A DNA stretch of 64,000 nucleotides from Carposina sasakii (GCA_014607495.2 CP053154.1:13950001-14014000); one strand, 5' to 3'; positions 22,685-36,204 are shown, counted from the stretch's first letter. Notes: a model not told the origin generated them from the letters alone. Translations and numbers: made by a program.

Positions 22685-24490
22685 TTTTGCTACAAAGTTT
22701 TCAGCGTCGGAACCTATGGCCATGATTATTACCTGTCCCTTCAATGGCCCATAACGATTTTGGAGAGCTTTATACCTAAGTATTCTCGCTATGAAATAGC
22801 ATGAATAGTGTAATCTATTTATGAAGGTAGTCAAGTACCTATTTTTGTTTGTAAAGATATGAAATGACAGCTCTACCTCGCCTTCGTTATTAAAAAGTTC
22901 ACTCTTTGAATTTATGACTTGAATTTGAATTTTCAAACGTATATTTACATTGATAGTTCTAAGTAAATACTCGATTATTTTTATCTAATACATAGACTCG
23001 ATATTTTATGTATAGCTATATGAAGAAAGACTTCTTACTTACTTCATTCATACTTTATTTTCTTATATCAATATTATGTGTATTTTTTTGTTCGCGATGT
23101 GTCTAATCTCCGAAAAACCGAATAAGCCGGATATTAAAAAAAAACCAATATCTTTTTTACCAATGAAATATGGCAACCCATGGAGATTTATATCTTCGCA
23201 AGTTCTGAACTTTATTTTTTACTATCCCTATGCGGAACCCTAAAAACCGTAAATACCCTTTAAAAACTGTCTATCAGCTATCTACCCTTCAAAAACTCAT
23301 TCGCACTACCGTAAAGTAACCGATAAAACTACCCTACACCCCCTACATCGGCTTCACACACAAAATTAACCCCTAACGCGACAAGAAATGGTTCAATTTT
23401 GAGGGTACTAGTAAAAAAGAAATGTTCATTTATAAGGAAGCGCAATGAAACGGGCTAAATCGATCCTTTTGCACAAGAGAGAAGGTTTAATTTCGGGCGA
23501 AGTTAACTGTTGCACATAAGATTAGGATGTCACGGTTGACGTGTCGAGGCGATGTAATGTGACTTTCTTGAAGGAAACATAAAATTTCTCATTGGTATTA
23601 CAGAAAAACTTTTAAATCATTTCCTATTTGAAGGCAAGAGAGTAGCGAAATAATGTAATAATGGTTTGTGTGTTCATTTCCGTTATTTTGGTTTTATTTT
23701 TATAGGTATAATACCTATGCTTCTTGTTGTGGATGTGTATTTTGGTTCATGTCATTCCCGTGCATTTTTCAACCACATACATTCTCTATTTAGACAATAC
23801 ATTTTTTTTTAACGTAGGTTTAGTTATTATTGCAAATAATTTTAGTTTGTAGGTCATTGGTTTTTTGGCTTATTGTTTTAACCTGCTGAATTATCTGTGG
23901 ACTATTTACGAGTATCTACTCTTAAAACCCCCATAAGTGTGTATGTATATAAGTAATGTAACCAGACCGCATTTTAATATTTTCTCAGTAGTTCTTGTGG
24001 CTACGCTACCAGGTCGAGGCGCAGTGGTTCCTAGTGGGTCAGGTCCTTAAGTTTATGGGGTATTAAGTGACGTAGATTAATATCACCAATTTATACGTAG
24101 AGCTCCATCTCTTTAATTCGGCCGGCGGTTGGCAGGCCTGTCTTGGCGCCAATTTATCTTTACGCATCAACAGTGTAAAGGCAAGTACGTAGTTTACCGG
24201 AATAATTTAATACACAGGTAAAGGATTTGCTCGTACATACCATTTTCTTGATCATTCAAGTATAAAATTTTGATACGACATTATTGACTAGTAAAATCTA
24301 GAACAATGTGTCAAAAGTGGGAGTTTAGACCATGCCTGCATGTATTAATTATTTTTTTTGGATGAACGACAGTTACTGGACAGACACAATATTATGAACA
24401 AAATATTGTACAGCAACGTTGAAACGGCAAAGCTAAAATAATGGAAAAAATATATAATCAAGATGCTCTATATTAATAACTTATATACCT
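22685..24490. other. no gene recognised
   Basis: AT-rich; no structure beyond short simple repeats. Confidence 0.45.
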
Positions 24491-24495
24491 TTACT

Positions 24496-24705
24496 AACAT
24501 TCACTATGGGTGTGCCCACCACCGGGCCCTACACCCTCCACTGACTCTCGGATCTGATAACTCATAGCTGCGAAAACAAGCACTTGCACAGTGTAGGTAC
24601 GAGAGTAGGTAGTGCAAGTGCTTGTTTTCGCAGTTATGAGTTATCAGATCCGAGGGTCAGTGGAGGGTGTAGGGCCCGGTGGTGGGCGCGCCCATAGTGA
24701 ATGTT
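24496..24705. repeat. near-perfect 94-bp hairpin of the CACTATGGGTG family
   Basis: The left arm (24496-24589) and right arm (24612-24705) are inverted copies with only about four mismatches and a 22-base loop. The arms are GC-rich (CCACCGGGCCCTACACCCTC) in an AT-rich setting. The downstream module AACTTCCGAATTGTAACGCC continues to about 24740. Three more copies in the window have only one such arm followed by other sequence. Confidence 0.85.
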
Positions 24706-24744
24706 TGAACTTCCGAATTGTAACGCCTAATACAATTTCATTTA

Positions 24745-27380
24745 TTTTATTATTAACTTAACTTACGAGTATTATTGACTTGTACCAGAATGGTAAATAA
24801 ATTGGTTCCTCATAAACAACTTGTTTGCATTTACTATGACGTTGTTGTCCCGTCGAAATAACTTTGCGGCCAGTCCCATTTAAAGTTGGTTTAGAAAAGT
24901 GCACTTTATTTACACTGTTTACGATTATCTTGATTGTCTTATCGCATTAAAATATGCTAAATTGAGCTAATATTTCATTAATATAAATCATATTTATTTG
25001 CACTAAATATGAGTAGACGTACATGTTGTTAATTATTTCAAATAATTAATAGAAGGTCATAACTAAGATGTAGATTATTATTACTATTAAATGTTAAGGT
25101 TTATTAATTAACTAGCTGTTGCCCGCGACTCCGTCCGCGTAGATCTTTGACAATAATGAATATAGGGGTTCATCTCGTATCTAACAACCACCAACCCCGT
25201 TTTTTTGCTATAAAGATAACATAACCAAATATAAAACATAACTTACACTAAGCATGTTTCTATAAACTTTTTGCTGTAGTCCTACTTTGTTTTTCACAAT
25301 TAAAATAAATAATGGAAGCCAGCGTGTCTGATCAAATGAAATTCTATTGTTCAAAATGAAATCGTTGTTCAATGGACCGAGACTGAAACTGATTGAGCCT
25401 TTATTAAGTTCAAATAAAAAACCGGGCTTTCAGCCAATGAAATGAAATACCTACCCATCACCCATTGTTCTCTTAACTAAGAATTTATTGAGTATCAGCA
25501 AGTTCTTGTTCCGCAATAGAACTAGCGATTCGATCCATGTTTTTTTCATGTGAATTCTACATTGTTATGTGGATTCTTATATTACTTATTATATTTTTGT
25601 AGATATCCAAGTTTTGCGTAAATAAAGCATTTCCTTCAAACATTTCATATCTACTAAAATAAGTAGGGTTATTGAAAATATGAAGATGTTTACTGTACAA
25701 AAGAGTTTAAACATTGTTCAAGCTAAATTATTGTCTAGGCTGGCTTTTTATACATTTTTCTATGAAATATAATTTTTTAACTATACCTATCTATCGTTAG
25801 ACGCAGTTTTTAAAATAACATGATTGTAATTCTTAACGGATTTTGATGAAACTTGGCAGTTTCGTTAAGCAAAAATTTATACTTCCTTACAAATTATATT
25901 CTTTAATTTCATTCAAGTTTACATTCATCTAAGAAGTTTACACATAAACTTCCTAACGGTTTTATATGTAAAACACTTTATCAGTTCTATTTCTAGCAAA
26001 TTGTACTGTAATTTTCAGTGTGAAAACGGATTAAGCATTAGAACAGAAACACATTAATACCGTCAATACCAATAAAACAAGCTGACCGGAATGACGCGGC
26101 CATCGCTGCTAAAATACAAATCCAAACTTCTTACTTATGACACGAGCACCAAACATTTTTACTGAGACTTATCGTCAATTAGACGTGAATAAATCACGAT
26201 ATCACTTACTGCTTTAAAATAAATTATGAGTGTATGTTGAAAATGTGGATGGTTTGAGATTCTATTTCATAAATTCTTTTTTTTTTGTAAATATATTCTA
26301 AATTAAGTTTTTTATTCTATTTCATATTATCCACCAAACTGTGTAAATTTAAATAACAAAAACAATATAGGTACATATATCATAAAAAAAAATTAAAAAT
26401 ATTTTGCATATCATATTATAGGTAAAGTAACTGTATGCTTCTATCATTGTTCTAATCTCATTTTTATTAATTATAAGGTATTTTTTTATTAGGGTTCAAC
26501 AGTGGCTAGCCCAGTGTAAGATAACTTACGCCAAATAGGGATGGCGCATTCAAAGTCGTTTCTTACTTATTTGAATACTAGCGGATGACCAAACTTCGTT
26601 CTTAACTATATAGCCTGAATGTTTTTCTGGTGTTTTATATAACTGAAAAGTTAGATCAAGATCATATATGCAACCAAATAGACGTCTCACTATTTCTACA
26701 AGCTTTTATATGTACAGCCTTAGATGAATTATAACTAGATTCAGTGACAGCGCTCAAAAAATGGCTCGACAAATATCTGCTCAAATGTATGGCTGGGCAT
26801 CTATTGTAATAAATTGATACAAACAAAGTCGAGTCTTATGGTAACTACATAAGATTCAAGTTTAAAAATCTGATGTAATGCAGTTATTACGTTTATATAG
26901 ATTTGCTGGTGCCACTTTTTATAACGATTTCATTATGAAACCCCGCGTCTACCTATAAACACGTCACTGTGTACAGCATTCACATTTCCGTTACTTCGCG
27001 GTCAGAGGTTGAATAAGTCCAAGCGTTTATTGAAATAAACAAACAGCGCTCTAAAAACGGCACGACAAATGAATTGGACGACAAATTCTCAACTAGTTTC
27101 GCTTTGTGTCAAACATTTCTAAAAGTGAACTATTGCATTGAAAACATTTTAGCGTCGGGTTTATTGTGGAGCTTACTGTACTTGTTCACTCGGCCGTAAT
27201 GCTTCCGTGATCTCATCGTGAAGTGCTCGGATAGTATTTTTATCCTGCACTAGCTGATGCTCGCTTTATAATATGTTTTATTAATTCAAAAACTCGTTCG
27301 GTAGTTTTTTAACGTAACAAACACCAGATATACAAACATGTCTCTGTCAAATTCGTACAAACTTTTACATAACTAGTATA
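24745..27380. other. no gene recognised
   Basis: AT-rich; only stubs of the ACTAGTGGACG family stand out. Confidence 0.45.
25110..25145 (+). repeat. 5' end fragments of the ACTAGTGGACGCCCGCG family
   Basis: AACTAGCTGTTGCCCGCGAC then TCCGTCCGCG. Similar stubs occur near 19590, 26578, 27385 and 32233. Confidence 0.45.
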
Positions 27381-27659
27381 TACTAGCTGTTGTCGTCCGC
27401 ATGGTCTACCCAATAATAATAAAACTTAACCGGGATTGGCCCACCACTCATTCCCGCCTCTGCAACTCCTGTGAGCCAGGATCAACAGAGGCGACCAGAA
27501 AAATGCATAACAAAGCATAGAAAATCCCCGGGGGACCTAACTAGCGACTATAAAGCATTAAAACTAATAGAAAAACTGAATGTGAAGTATGAAGATAGGT
27601 ATGTCTAATAAAACTTATGCTAACACCATGCACCTTTATTTACTGTTATTGCAGTCAGC

Positions 27660-27872
27660 CTCGAGCACACCGGATGCGTATGCGTACACGTAAGCCTAGA
27701 CGTACACGTACCTCTGAGTTGTAATGTATGGAACTGTATAGGCACGGGCAGACCGGATGCGTATGCGTAGACGTAAGCATAGACGTCAAGCGGTGACAGT
27801 TCCATACATTAAACTCAGAGCTACGTGTACGTCTACGCTTACGTGCACGCATATGCATCCGGTGTGCTCGAG
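27660..27872. mobile_element. palindromic MITE (copy 2)
   Basis: Same family as at 22.4 kb: CTCGAGCACACCGGATGCG on the left, CGCATATGCATCCGGTGTGC then TCGAG on the right. It is 213 bases long, the centre being shorter than in copy 1. Open frames across it are shadows. Confidence 0.8.
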
Positions 27873-28286
27873 ATAATTTTGTAACGTTAAATTCGTACAT
27901 AGCAGTGTTAGTTAAGGAAACTAGTGCTTATGTAACGAGGCCTCATGAATAGCCTGTAGATACCTAATAACTTCCTTCCTTCCTTCAGTATGTTAGGAGT
28001 ATTATATCATGGAATATGGAAAAAAAGATATAATACAGTCCATGACCTTACGACTAAGTAACGTCGCCGTAAATCATAACACATACAAAGAAAGACCTAA
28101 CTCGTGTAATTTATGTACTTTACGGCCTTTTTATTCACTGGAAGCGATTATTATGTTACATTTCTTTTATTTTCTTCTTAGAATAAAATATATATGAATT
28201 GCAATGTAGGCTAGGCAGTCTGGAAGTATGAAAAAATAACATGCATGTGCCTTATATATTGACGTTGATCGATGGCCTATCCTTTC

Positions 28287-28544
28287 CAACAAAAAGGGGT
28301 ATGTTAAGCTAAAAGCTATGTAAATAGCCCACTACAAGGAACCTATCCACAAAATTTCAGACTCGAAATCACATGTTTATTTTTCCACATAGTATGGAGA
28401 ATTCCTACACAACTCAGAAATGTTCATACAATCTTGAAAAATAAACATATGATTTTGAGTCTCAAATTTTGGAAATAGGTTCTCTATATGGTCGGCTATT
28501 TACATAGCTTTTCGCTTAACATACTCTTTCTGTTACACCCTGTA
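28287..28544. mobile_element. mariner-like MITE (copy 2, left end eroded)
   Basis: The sequence follows the element at 20 kb from AACAAAAAGGGGTATGTTAA to the right end TGTTACACCCTGTA, followed by TA. The outermost bases at the left have been replaced. Confidence 0.75.
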
Positions 28545-28599
28545 TAACATTAGTACTGGGGATAAGTACTGGGTTAAAGGTTTATCTATGATTAATTAA

Positions 28600-28735
28600 G
28601 GGTTGGCGTCACGCAGGCAGCCGGCCGTAAAAACGAATGACAAAACTTTGGCAATGTGAGTTTCGAAAGACGAACCATATTGCCCAGACTCCATAAATAA
28701 TGGGGAAAGGACAGGAAGATGATGATGATGATCTA
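28600..28735 (+). repeat. short LINE-tail-like fragment ending in GAT repeats
   Basis: The sequence ends ATTGCCCAGACTCCATAAAT, then a GGGAAAGGACAGGAAGATGA segment running into GATGATGAT. Such an ending resembles the 3' tails of RTE-like LINEs seen elsewhere in insect genomes. No protein frame is left. Confidence 0.3.
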
Positions 28736-29432
28736 TGTACCTAAATGTTCTATCATCTATCATGTTAGTATCAGCTGAAATCGGCCCACTACTGCAGCCT
28801 TCTCTATGTATATCCTGCAAGCTTTTATAGAGTTAACCTACCGTGATGTTATTATTTATATATATACACATATCTTTTTTGTATAATTGTATAACTGCTC
28901 AAAACTTTAAACGTTATACAAGCGTTCTTTAGCGAAATATTTCATTTAGTGCCGTCTTTACTTCCTGCGGATCGAGCTGCAATAAAAATATTATGTACCT
29001 ATACCGAGCTTCGTTGGCCGCCTATTGAGGATTAATTTAAAAGCTATTAGCGATTTAATGTAGGAATCGAGTTACATATTTCACTTTTTACAGAAAACAT
29101 AAGTATTGAAATTGTATCCGGCATTACTAATTGGAAGTTATAACGGATATCATTTATTTATATCGGTAGGTATTAGCGGACATTTAACAACTTCTTTAAC
29201 ATAAACTTATAAAAAAAACCGTGAGAACATCGGAAACATTTTTCTTATCGGATACCTATGTCACAAGAACAGACCACCCAAGTATCAAGTCTCTATTATC
29301 AGCGGCTTATGTTGTGCGTGGATCCATCAGTTATTCAAGGTAAATCATTTTAAATATGTATGTATGTGGATAATTAGGGGTTCAAATCGGATTTTACAGG
29401 CACAATGATTTTGAAGATTCCTGTATATAAAA

Positions 29433-29630
29433 TACTAGTGGCCCGCCCTCGCTTCGCTTCGGTATATATGTATTTACCTCGCAATTTTTCCCTATTTTAT
29501 CATCGTTAAAACCTTCACTGGACTTCCATGAACATTTCAAGACTAAAATTAGCCAAATCGGTTTAGTCGTTCTCGAGTTTTAGCGAAACTAACGAACAGC
29601 AATTCATTTTTATATACAAGAATATATATA
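29433..29630 (+). repeat. related ACTAGTGGCCCGCC repeat
   Basis: ACTAGTGGCCCGCCCTCGCT, AAATCGGTTTAGTCGTTCTC and a TATATACAAGAATATATATA end resemble the family in layout. Confidence 0.5.
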
Positions 29631-29634
29631 TAAG

Positions 29635-30940
29635 AAAGAAGAAGATGATGGTGGTTAACCTGGATTACTTAAACCAGTTGTTCAAGTAAGTAGAAGCTGC
29701 GAGATACAAGTGGACCTCAGATATTCTAGATTTTGCAGTCCAAGTTATTCGACTCCGTAATTTTATCGCGCTCCGCTCATGGCATACGTTCGTCTTCAGT
29801 ATGCCATTGTATCCCTTATGTCGGCTTGCTGCGTATGCTCCCCTTTTTATTGCGCGTAGTAATGTCGCTTTAAAATATATGTAAGGAGCGCCGTCTGTGA
29901 GTTAGGGTTAGTGCGGGTTGGATCCGAGAAGGAAATTCAGGCTGGGATAAAAGAAATAAAAGGAATACTCTGGATAGTTTTAGAATAGGAAGTATATAGG
30001 TGAGGTATAACTCTTTAGACAGCTTTGGGTTGTCTGTTGCTCTAATATTTGATGTAATAATTTTGTACATACAAGGAGTTAGTGGGAATATTTAGAAAAG
30101 AAAATATGTGGTTGAGGATTTTTTTTTTAATTCCATACTTTATTTATCTAAATGAATCTATTAAGATCTCAGCATGGTTGGTTGATATAGGTGTTTACGC
30201 TTCGATAGCTGCTATTGATTTTGGTTATAAAAATGAGAAGATCTGAATTTTATTAAAACTTATTATAATGAAAAAATATATAAATAACAATTGCGTGTAT
30301 GAGGTACAACTCGGAAGAAGGCACTGACACGAAGAAGATGGCGCCGTGGTGGCGAGCGCCCCGCGCCCCTGCGCCTCTCCATGCTGGTAAAGGTGAAGCC
30401 GTAACATAGAGATATGTCGAAATGAACTTAATCCTGCATACAATTGCAGAAATAATATCTTTCGTTTTAGCATCACCTCAGTCAGATTACTTTAAAAGTA
30501 TTTTAGAATGGTGTAACTTACGCCATTTTCTCATCGTTCCGCACATAATCGTTTTAGCAAAAGTAATTTAATCCTATGTTTTACCCCAAACTTCAGGTGG
30601 GCTTCTTGCCAAATTATATTGAAATCGGTTCAGTAGATTATAGTACTTAACAAAAACAAACATAAATATACTCATATGTTACATAATAATACCTAGTACA
30701 GGGTGTATGTGAAAACCCTTTTATGTAAAGCGAAATGCAATGACAATTGCCTACTGCAAAAACCTGTTAACAAAATATGAGATTCAAATACAAATTAGTT
30801 TTACGGATTGTATGAATATTTCTGCAAAATTTTCACATTTTTTAAAATACTAGATGGAAAATTAAATAAAAATATATAATTATTTATTATAAATAATATT
30901 TAGGTACAATACATATTCGCACGGATATGTTCCCAGAATG
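29635..30940. other. no gene recognised
   Basis: A TACAGGGTGTATGTGAAAAC end at 30698 suggests a further mariner-like MITE whose partner end I could not find. The short GC-rich patch at 30340-30385 has no conserved frame. Confidence 0.4.
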
Positions 30941-30942
30941 GG

Positions 30943-31130
30943 GAAGCCAGAACTGCATTATCACGAAGGAGATCCTTATAGCCACGTTCAGCATAGCGGG
31001 GTCAGATGTTATTTATCAGTGACAAGTTCCTAGCTTATCGCCTGGAGACAACACCCCTGAGTATCTACGACTCATGAGGGAGATGCAGCTGATGTATTCT
31101 ATAGGTAGTAAAGCAGCACAGGCAAGTAAA
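30943..31130 (-). repeat. ACTCGGGCATTCTC family copy, minus strand
   Basis: GAATGGGGAAGCCAGAACTG, GTGACAAGTTCCTAGCTTAT and GAGATGCAGCTGATGTATTC are the reversed landmarks; the middle is disturbed. Confidence 0.55.
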
Positions 31131-31978
31131 ACTCTGCGTTAATAGCAAAATATCTTGTATACAAGAGAGGTATAGCTCAAAAACTCAAGGACTTCAATGT
31201 TTTAAAAACCTAGTTTCCGTTTAATCTATTTTTTTACTTTGGTCTACATATTTTGTCAACTGTCCTTAGGAAATTATCATAGTTTCTTTAATAGAAAATT
31301 ACCATGAAACTAAATATTTAAATAAATTATATATTTCATACCCCAGTTTGTATTCATAGGTACACTACCCTTGCACATTAGGTTAGTAAAACCATAACGC
31401 AAAATTTACACGTTCACCAACATGTTGGCGACCAAAGGCGGCACCCGTGTACCATTGCGTAAGACAGGAATGGTATACCCGAGTACCCGAGTCACCCGAG
31501 GTAGGCCCGTGTATACATGCTTGGGAGTAATACTAAGGTATAACCATTAAGGAAATAACAGAGAGATATGATAGTCCATGTAGAACTGCGACCACCAATG
31601 TAAACCAGTGTTTACAGTGAAAGTCAAATAAATAAATAATAAAGCTTGCACGTAGCAATGAAAGCTAATTAATTACAAAAAAAAAAACATATTTATGTCC
31701 TAACTATGTCTTCTTCTATATGACATTTTATAGTATCTTCGCGACTGACAATCGCCAATTTGCTCTAAATATAATATTATATTTACTTGCTGAAACCAGG
31801 AGTACATTTAGAAACCTCGTCGGGGACACCACTAACCTTTCATATTATTATTGATCATTGATTCCTAGTTAGATTTCCAAACTAACTAAAATAAATATTA
31901 CCAAAAATAATTAATGATGAAAAAATAACGTTGCCAATAATGTAATTTAAAAAATTACAATTTGTCATCCGAGTAAAT

Positions 31979-32060
31979 GACCCGGTAGCTCAGTGGCACG
32001 GAATGCAGAGGTCGTGGGATCGATTCCCACCCGGGTGAGGAATTTTTTCCATTTTTTATT
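31979..32060 (+). mobile_element. tRNA-like SINE (short family, copy 2)
   Basis: ACCCGGTAGCTCAGTGG, the B box GGGATCGATTCCC and closing ACCCGGGTG resemble a tRNA, but the middle is shortened by about ten bases so no anticodon arm fits. It is followed by GAGGAATTTTTTCC and TTTTTATTAATAA, as at 14.1 kb. Confidence 0.55.
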
Positions 32061-32064
32061 AATA

Positions 32065-33340
32065 ATTTTATAAAAATTATATCGAGCATTCTCAAGGGTT
32101 TTCAAAAGTTACCATTAAAAACACGAGCGTGAACGCGATAAGTTCGAGTCGCACTAAGAGACTTGTCATTAGATTGTAATTTTCTGAACCTATATCCAGA
32201 AGTACGAATCAGTCGCATTCTTATTACTTTACTAGCGGACGTCCACGTAAACTGCCGCGTAAACCTTAGACGTTTCTCCCATATTTCAGAAATGTCGGAA
32301 AATCCTCACTGCAAAAAACATGCCGTTTCAAGATTCTAAGATTAACGGTTTAACGTTGATCCGTCAGCTATTTAGGACAAAGCATTTTATATTTACCTGT
32401 AGTAATTGTGAACAGATATCGTTAGGCCGCCTCCTCTCTGTTCTCATGTGGTGTTTCAACCCAACGTACACGGCTACCCCTGTACACCTCGGAAATTTAT
32501 TTAAATGCGATGTGCGAAGAGAGGACTCTATAATGGGCTATCCATGCCAAATGTGGGTATGTACTTTGGAATTGTTTTGAAATGTGGTTTTGCTATGCCA
32601 AGATACAAAGTGAGATTGTGTAATGTTGTGGCTATTTTGGACTACAATGAACACTTTTTACATTAATGTATTAGAAAGCTACTCCTAGCTAGATGATTTT
32701 CGTTAAAAGCCTAACGGAAGGCATTAGATTTTCATTCAACAAGATGATGAGATATAGAAAATATTGGAATATTAAAAACTCTCAGTCCTTCATCCCATCA
32801 TCTAGTTCATTTATGTAAATCATTTATTCAATCAGTTATTTAATGTGCGGTCTAGATCGGCCATCTTGTGTTGGTTCCAAAGAATATACTTACTCTCCTC
32901 TGGTTAGTTCAAATACAGATTCTGTTGCAAACACACGTCTGTATTTTACTCTTCTTAATCTCACTTACACGTACTTTCAAGTTAAATAAGCGTTTTAAAT
33001 TTTGAATAAGTAGTAAGTTTTAATTTTAAAAACTCTTATAATTCTATTTGAATGACTGGGGTTTTTTCACTTTTTTCACGTTTTTCACTTTTTTCACGTT
33101 TTTTCATTAAACTTAAAACACATTAACCTAAAGCTATTGAAGCAGCTTTCCATAGAGGTACTTCGTAGTAATTCCCCTTCAAAGGCCATCCATTACTATC
33201 ATTCTACGCAAACGTGACGACGGCGGCGGGACGACGTCGTTCCGCGACTTTTACGTTCTTTTCACGCACTAAATTAATGGTAGGACTCACGCGAAGGTTT
33301 TTTTATGCGTAATTGTGGCGCATGTTATAGGATACAGCGG
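32065..33340. other. no gene recognised
   Basis: An 86-codon frame (32320-32580) has scattered Cys residues but no family pattern. A CG-rich patch (33215-33255) is the only compositional outlier. Confidence 0.4.
33060..33107 (+). repeat. T-rich tandem repeat of TTTTTTCAC(G)
   Basis: About four units alternate TTTTTTCAC and TTTTTTCACG. Confidence 0.7.
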
Positions 33341-33344
33341 TTTT

Positions 33345-33515
33345 TAGAACTGAGGAGCTTGGGCATTCTCTCGGGCGATAAGCTAGAAACTTCTCCCTGA
33401 TCATTAACACCTGTCGTCGCTATGCTAAAAGCGACTGGATCTCCTTTATGATTCTGCAGTTCTAGCTACCCCATTTGGGAACGCAGCCGTGTGTGTGCAG
33501 TAGAGGAAATATCAT
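33345..33515 (+). repeat. ACTCGGGCATTCTC family copy
   Basis: GAGCTTGGGCATTCTCTCGG, GATAAGCTAGAAACTTCTCC, CCCCATTTGGGAACGCAGCC. Confidence 0.6.
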
Positions 33516-34007
33516 TTGCCTCATCCACCTATTAGAAAGAGTAGCTCATTCTGAAGACCCAACACAAACAAATAATGTGGAAATAAGAATATTCTTTAGT
33601 AATATGTAATGTCATCTTATCTTGTATTCTAGCTTACATATCGAAGATTCCAGAGTCTTTTTTGACTACAGTTCTCTCTGACCTATTCTGGGAAAACTAT
33701 AATGTTTATATTTAAAAAGTTTATCTTAGATTTCGCTTATAACTTGCGCTGCCCCCTATAAAGGAGCTGATTTGTCATGCTTGCGTTTTCTTGATTCGGC
33801 TAAAATGTCGTGTGCCACTCTGTGACAGTCACAAAAATAATTTACATGATTTGTGTTTCTAATTTTATAAGGTCATACCTTTGTGCGACGGTTTTAATTG
33901 ATGGCAGCTAGGAATAGTGATGATGGAAAGATTTTTCTTTAGTGACTCATAGAAATATGTGGTTTTAAAAGAAATTTCGTTGGCGTATATTTATAGAACT
34001 TGTACAT

Positions 34008-34258
34008 AAATGAAATTCTATTAGGCGTTACAATTCGGAAGTTCAAACATTCACTATGGGTGCGCCCACCACCGGGCCCTACACCCTCCACTGACCCTCG
34101 GATCTGATAACTCATAATTGCGACAACAAGCACTTGCACTAACTACAATCGCCACGAGAAATCAGACCCGAGCACCTAGCATGCAAGACGATACATTGCA
34201 CTATTCCGCAATCAAAAACTAGATATTTATTGAATTGTAACGCCTAATAGAATTTACA
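34008..34258. mobile_element. CACTATGGGTG-family element with inverted ends
   Basis: ATTCTATTAGGCGTTACAAT near 34014 is repeated inverted at 34234-34253, bounding about 250 bases. Inside lie the CACTATGGGTGCGCCCACC arm and a tail ending TTCCGCAATCAAAAACTAG. The following TACATATGTTTCGCCAACAA also follows the copy at 63 kb. Confidence 0.65.
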
Positions 34259-34294
34259 TATGTTTCGCCAACAACCGTGGCATCCTCAGTCCAC

Positions 34295-36200
34295 AGATCC
34301 ACTACAGTCCACAGGAGTAGACCTCCCAGGATACTGCAATAGGGGATTTTTAATTATACATATTAAAAAAATAATTATTTTAGTCTTGCAAAGAGTCTTG
34401 TTAACGGAAGCGAGACTATAAAATTCTAAATACTTTAAAACATTGCTGCAAATAATTATGCCAAGTGTAAACCACGTATTTGATTAATGTTCCGTAGCAC
34501 ATAACAAACTCGCTTTGTTATTCATACGCAAATGTAGAGTAATGAAATTATGTGTTTATTTATGAACTTGCTTTTGATTTTAGATATACTTGGCGGTATT
34601 TCGCTTTCGTGTTAGTTTTGATGTTGTATTACTTACTCATTTCTAACTGTTTAAAGCAGTTAATTTTATCAGGTTAGGTGCTTACCTTTTTTTTATACGT
34701 GAGGAAATGCATGACGCATTCGACCACGGCTGGGGCAAGCGCGTGGGATATGTGAGACTCTCTGACCGACCGCAAAGGATGGAAAGTACCTAACCTTGCT
34801 TCATTAAGTAAATTATTATTAATTTATCATTGCCCCATAAGATAAACCCTGTGGAAAACTTTTGAAATGTATTTTGCAATAAATATTTTTCTGATATTAT
34901 CACGATAAACTCTAATTTTCCATAAATGCTCACGTAGATTATACATTCAGTACTGCAATTTAGCAATGAACAAGCTCATAATTTTGAGGTAGCTCTAAAA
35001 CGACCGTAAATAAAAGTTGACAACGCAAATAAAAGCGACAATCGTCCCTCCAATTGAACTGCGAGGCCCTAAAAATGATCCAGGGTCATTAGAGGTCTCA
35101 TTACTGCTGTTACGAGGGTTCTGCTTAATACAGTTTCGAGACTTTTTATAGCGACCTCGAAAAATCCGGCGCCTTGTAGAAACAGAGCCGTAATGAGAGA
35201 GCCATGAATAAAAAGGAGGGATTTAATTTTATAGTTCTGCACGGAGTGTCGAGTGTTTGACAGTCGTTAGGTGTTTGCTATTTGTTGGTGTTATATTTAT
35301 AAGTGAAGATAAAGTTTTTTAAAATAGGGGTGTCTCACAAAGGTCTTCTCAATTCGAGCTTACACGTGTGTTGTGCTACAGTGTCAAATTCAAATTCATT
35401 TATGCGACATGAAAGCATTAACAACTTGTTTGTCGATTGTCTTTTTATATGTTACTTTCTATGTTCGCACCCCAAAATTAAACCGCTATCAAACAAAAAA
35501 AGATGTGAATTTAAACAACCCAAAAAAATAAATCGCAAAGCTTTTGCTTTGGCAACGGTCACCACCCCAAGGTGCGATTTGTTACGGTCTGTCAGGCATA
35601 ATTTGGCGATTCGGGGCTTAATAGCCACCAACGTGAAGCTAATAGGAGTTAAGGTCGCCTAAAGACGAAATCCAGGAGAGCTTCTTGACAGTTCTTATTT
35701 ATGGTAAAACCAACATTAGGTCTGACACACCGCATGATTCTACTATTACTGTTACAATATTTCAGTGAAGTGTCATTGCTTGGAAGAAGAAATAGCAAGA
35801 AAGCTCCCACTCTGGCTAAAATTTATCCAGATCGCCTCCTCCATCTTCTCCTGGGTCTTTTCCTACGCCGGTTCCTGTCTGTAGATAAGTGGTTTATTTT
35901 GGTTTATTTTGGTATGTTTATTATTTTATTTTATTTATTTATTTCTCACACACATTTATTATTATAGCAAGTTAATGGTTTGATGAGTAATATGATGTAG
36001 TAATGTCCTCTTCGTCTTCTGTCTACCGCTCTTCATCTCCTGTCTAAAATTTACCTATCCTAGTCTGTAGTTAGTACTTATTATGTCACTATTTATATAT
36101 TCATAGACCCGCGTTGGTGTCCAAGTGCGGAGGGCGAGTAGGGTACGATATGGAGAGCTAATACCCGAAATAATATTATTAATGTGAAAGTAAGTTTGTA
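34295..36200. other. no gene recognised; candidate 5' region at 35.0-35.7 kb
   Basis: 35041-35240 is less AT-rich and less repeat-like. A 119-codon frame (35303-35662) follows but matches nothing I know. Confidence 0.35.
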
Positions 36201-36204
36201 AGTT

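Noticed and set aside
31979..32040. tRNA gene
   Set aside because: About ten bases are missing from the middle, so no cloverleaf forms.
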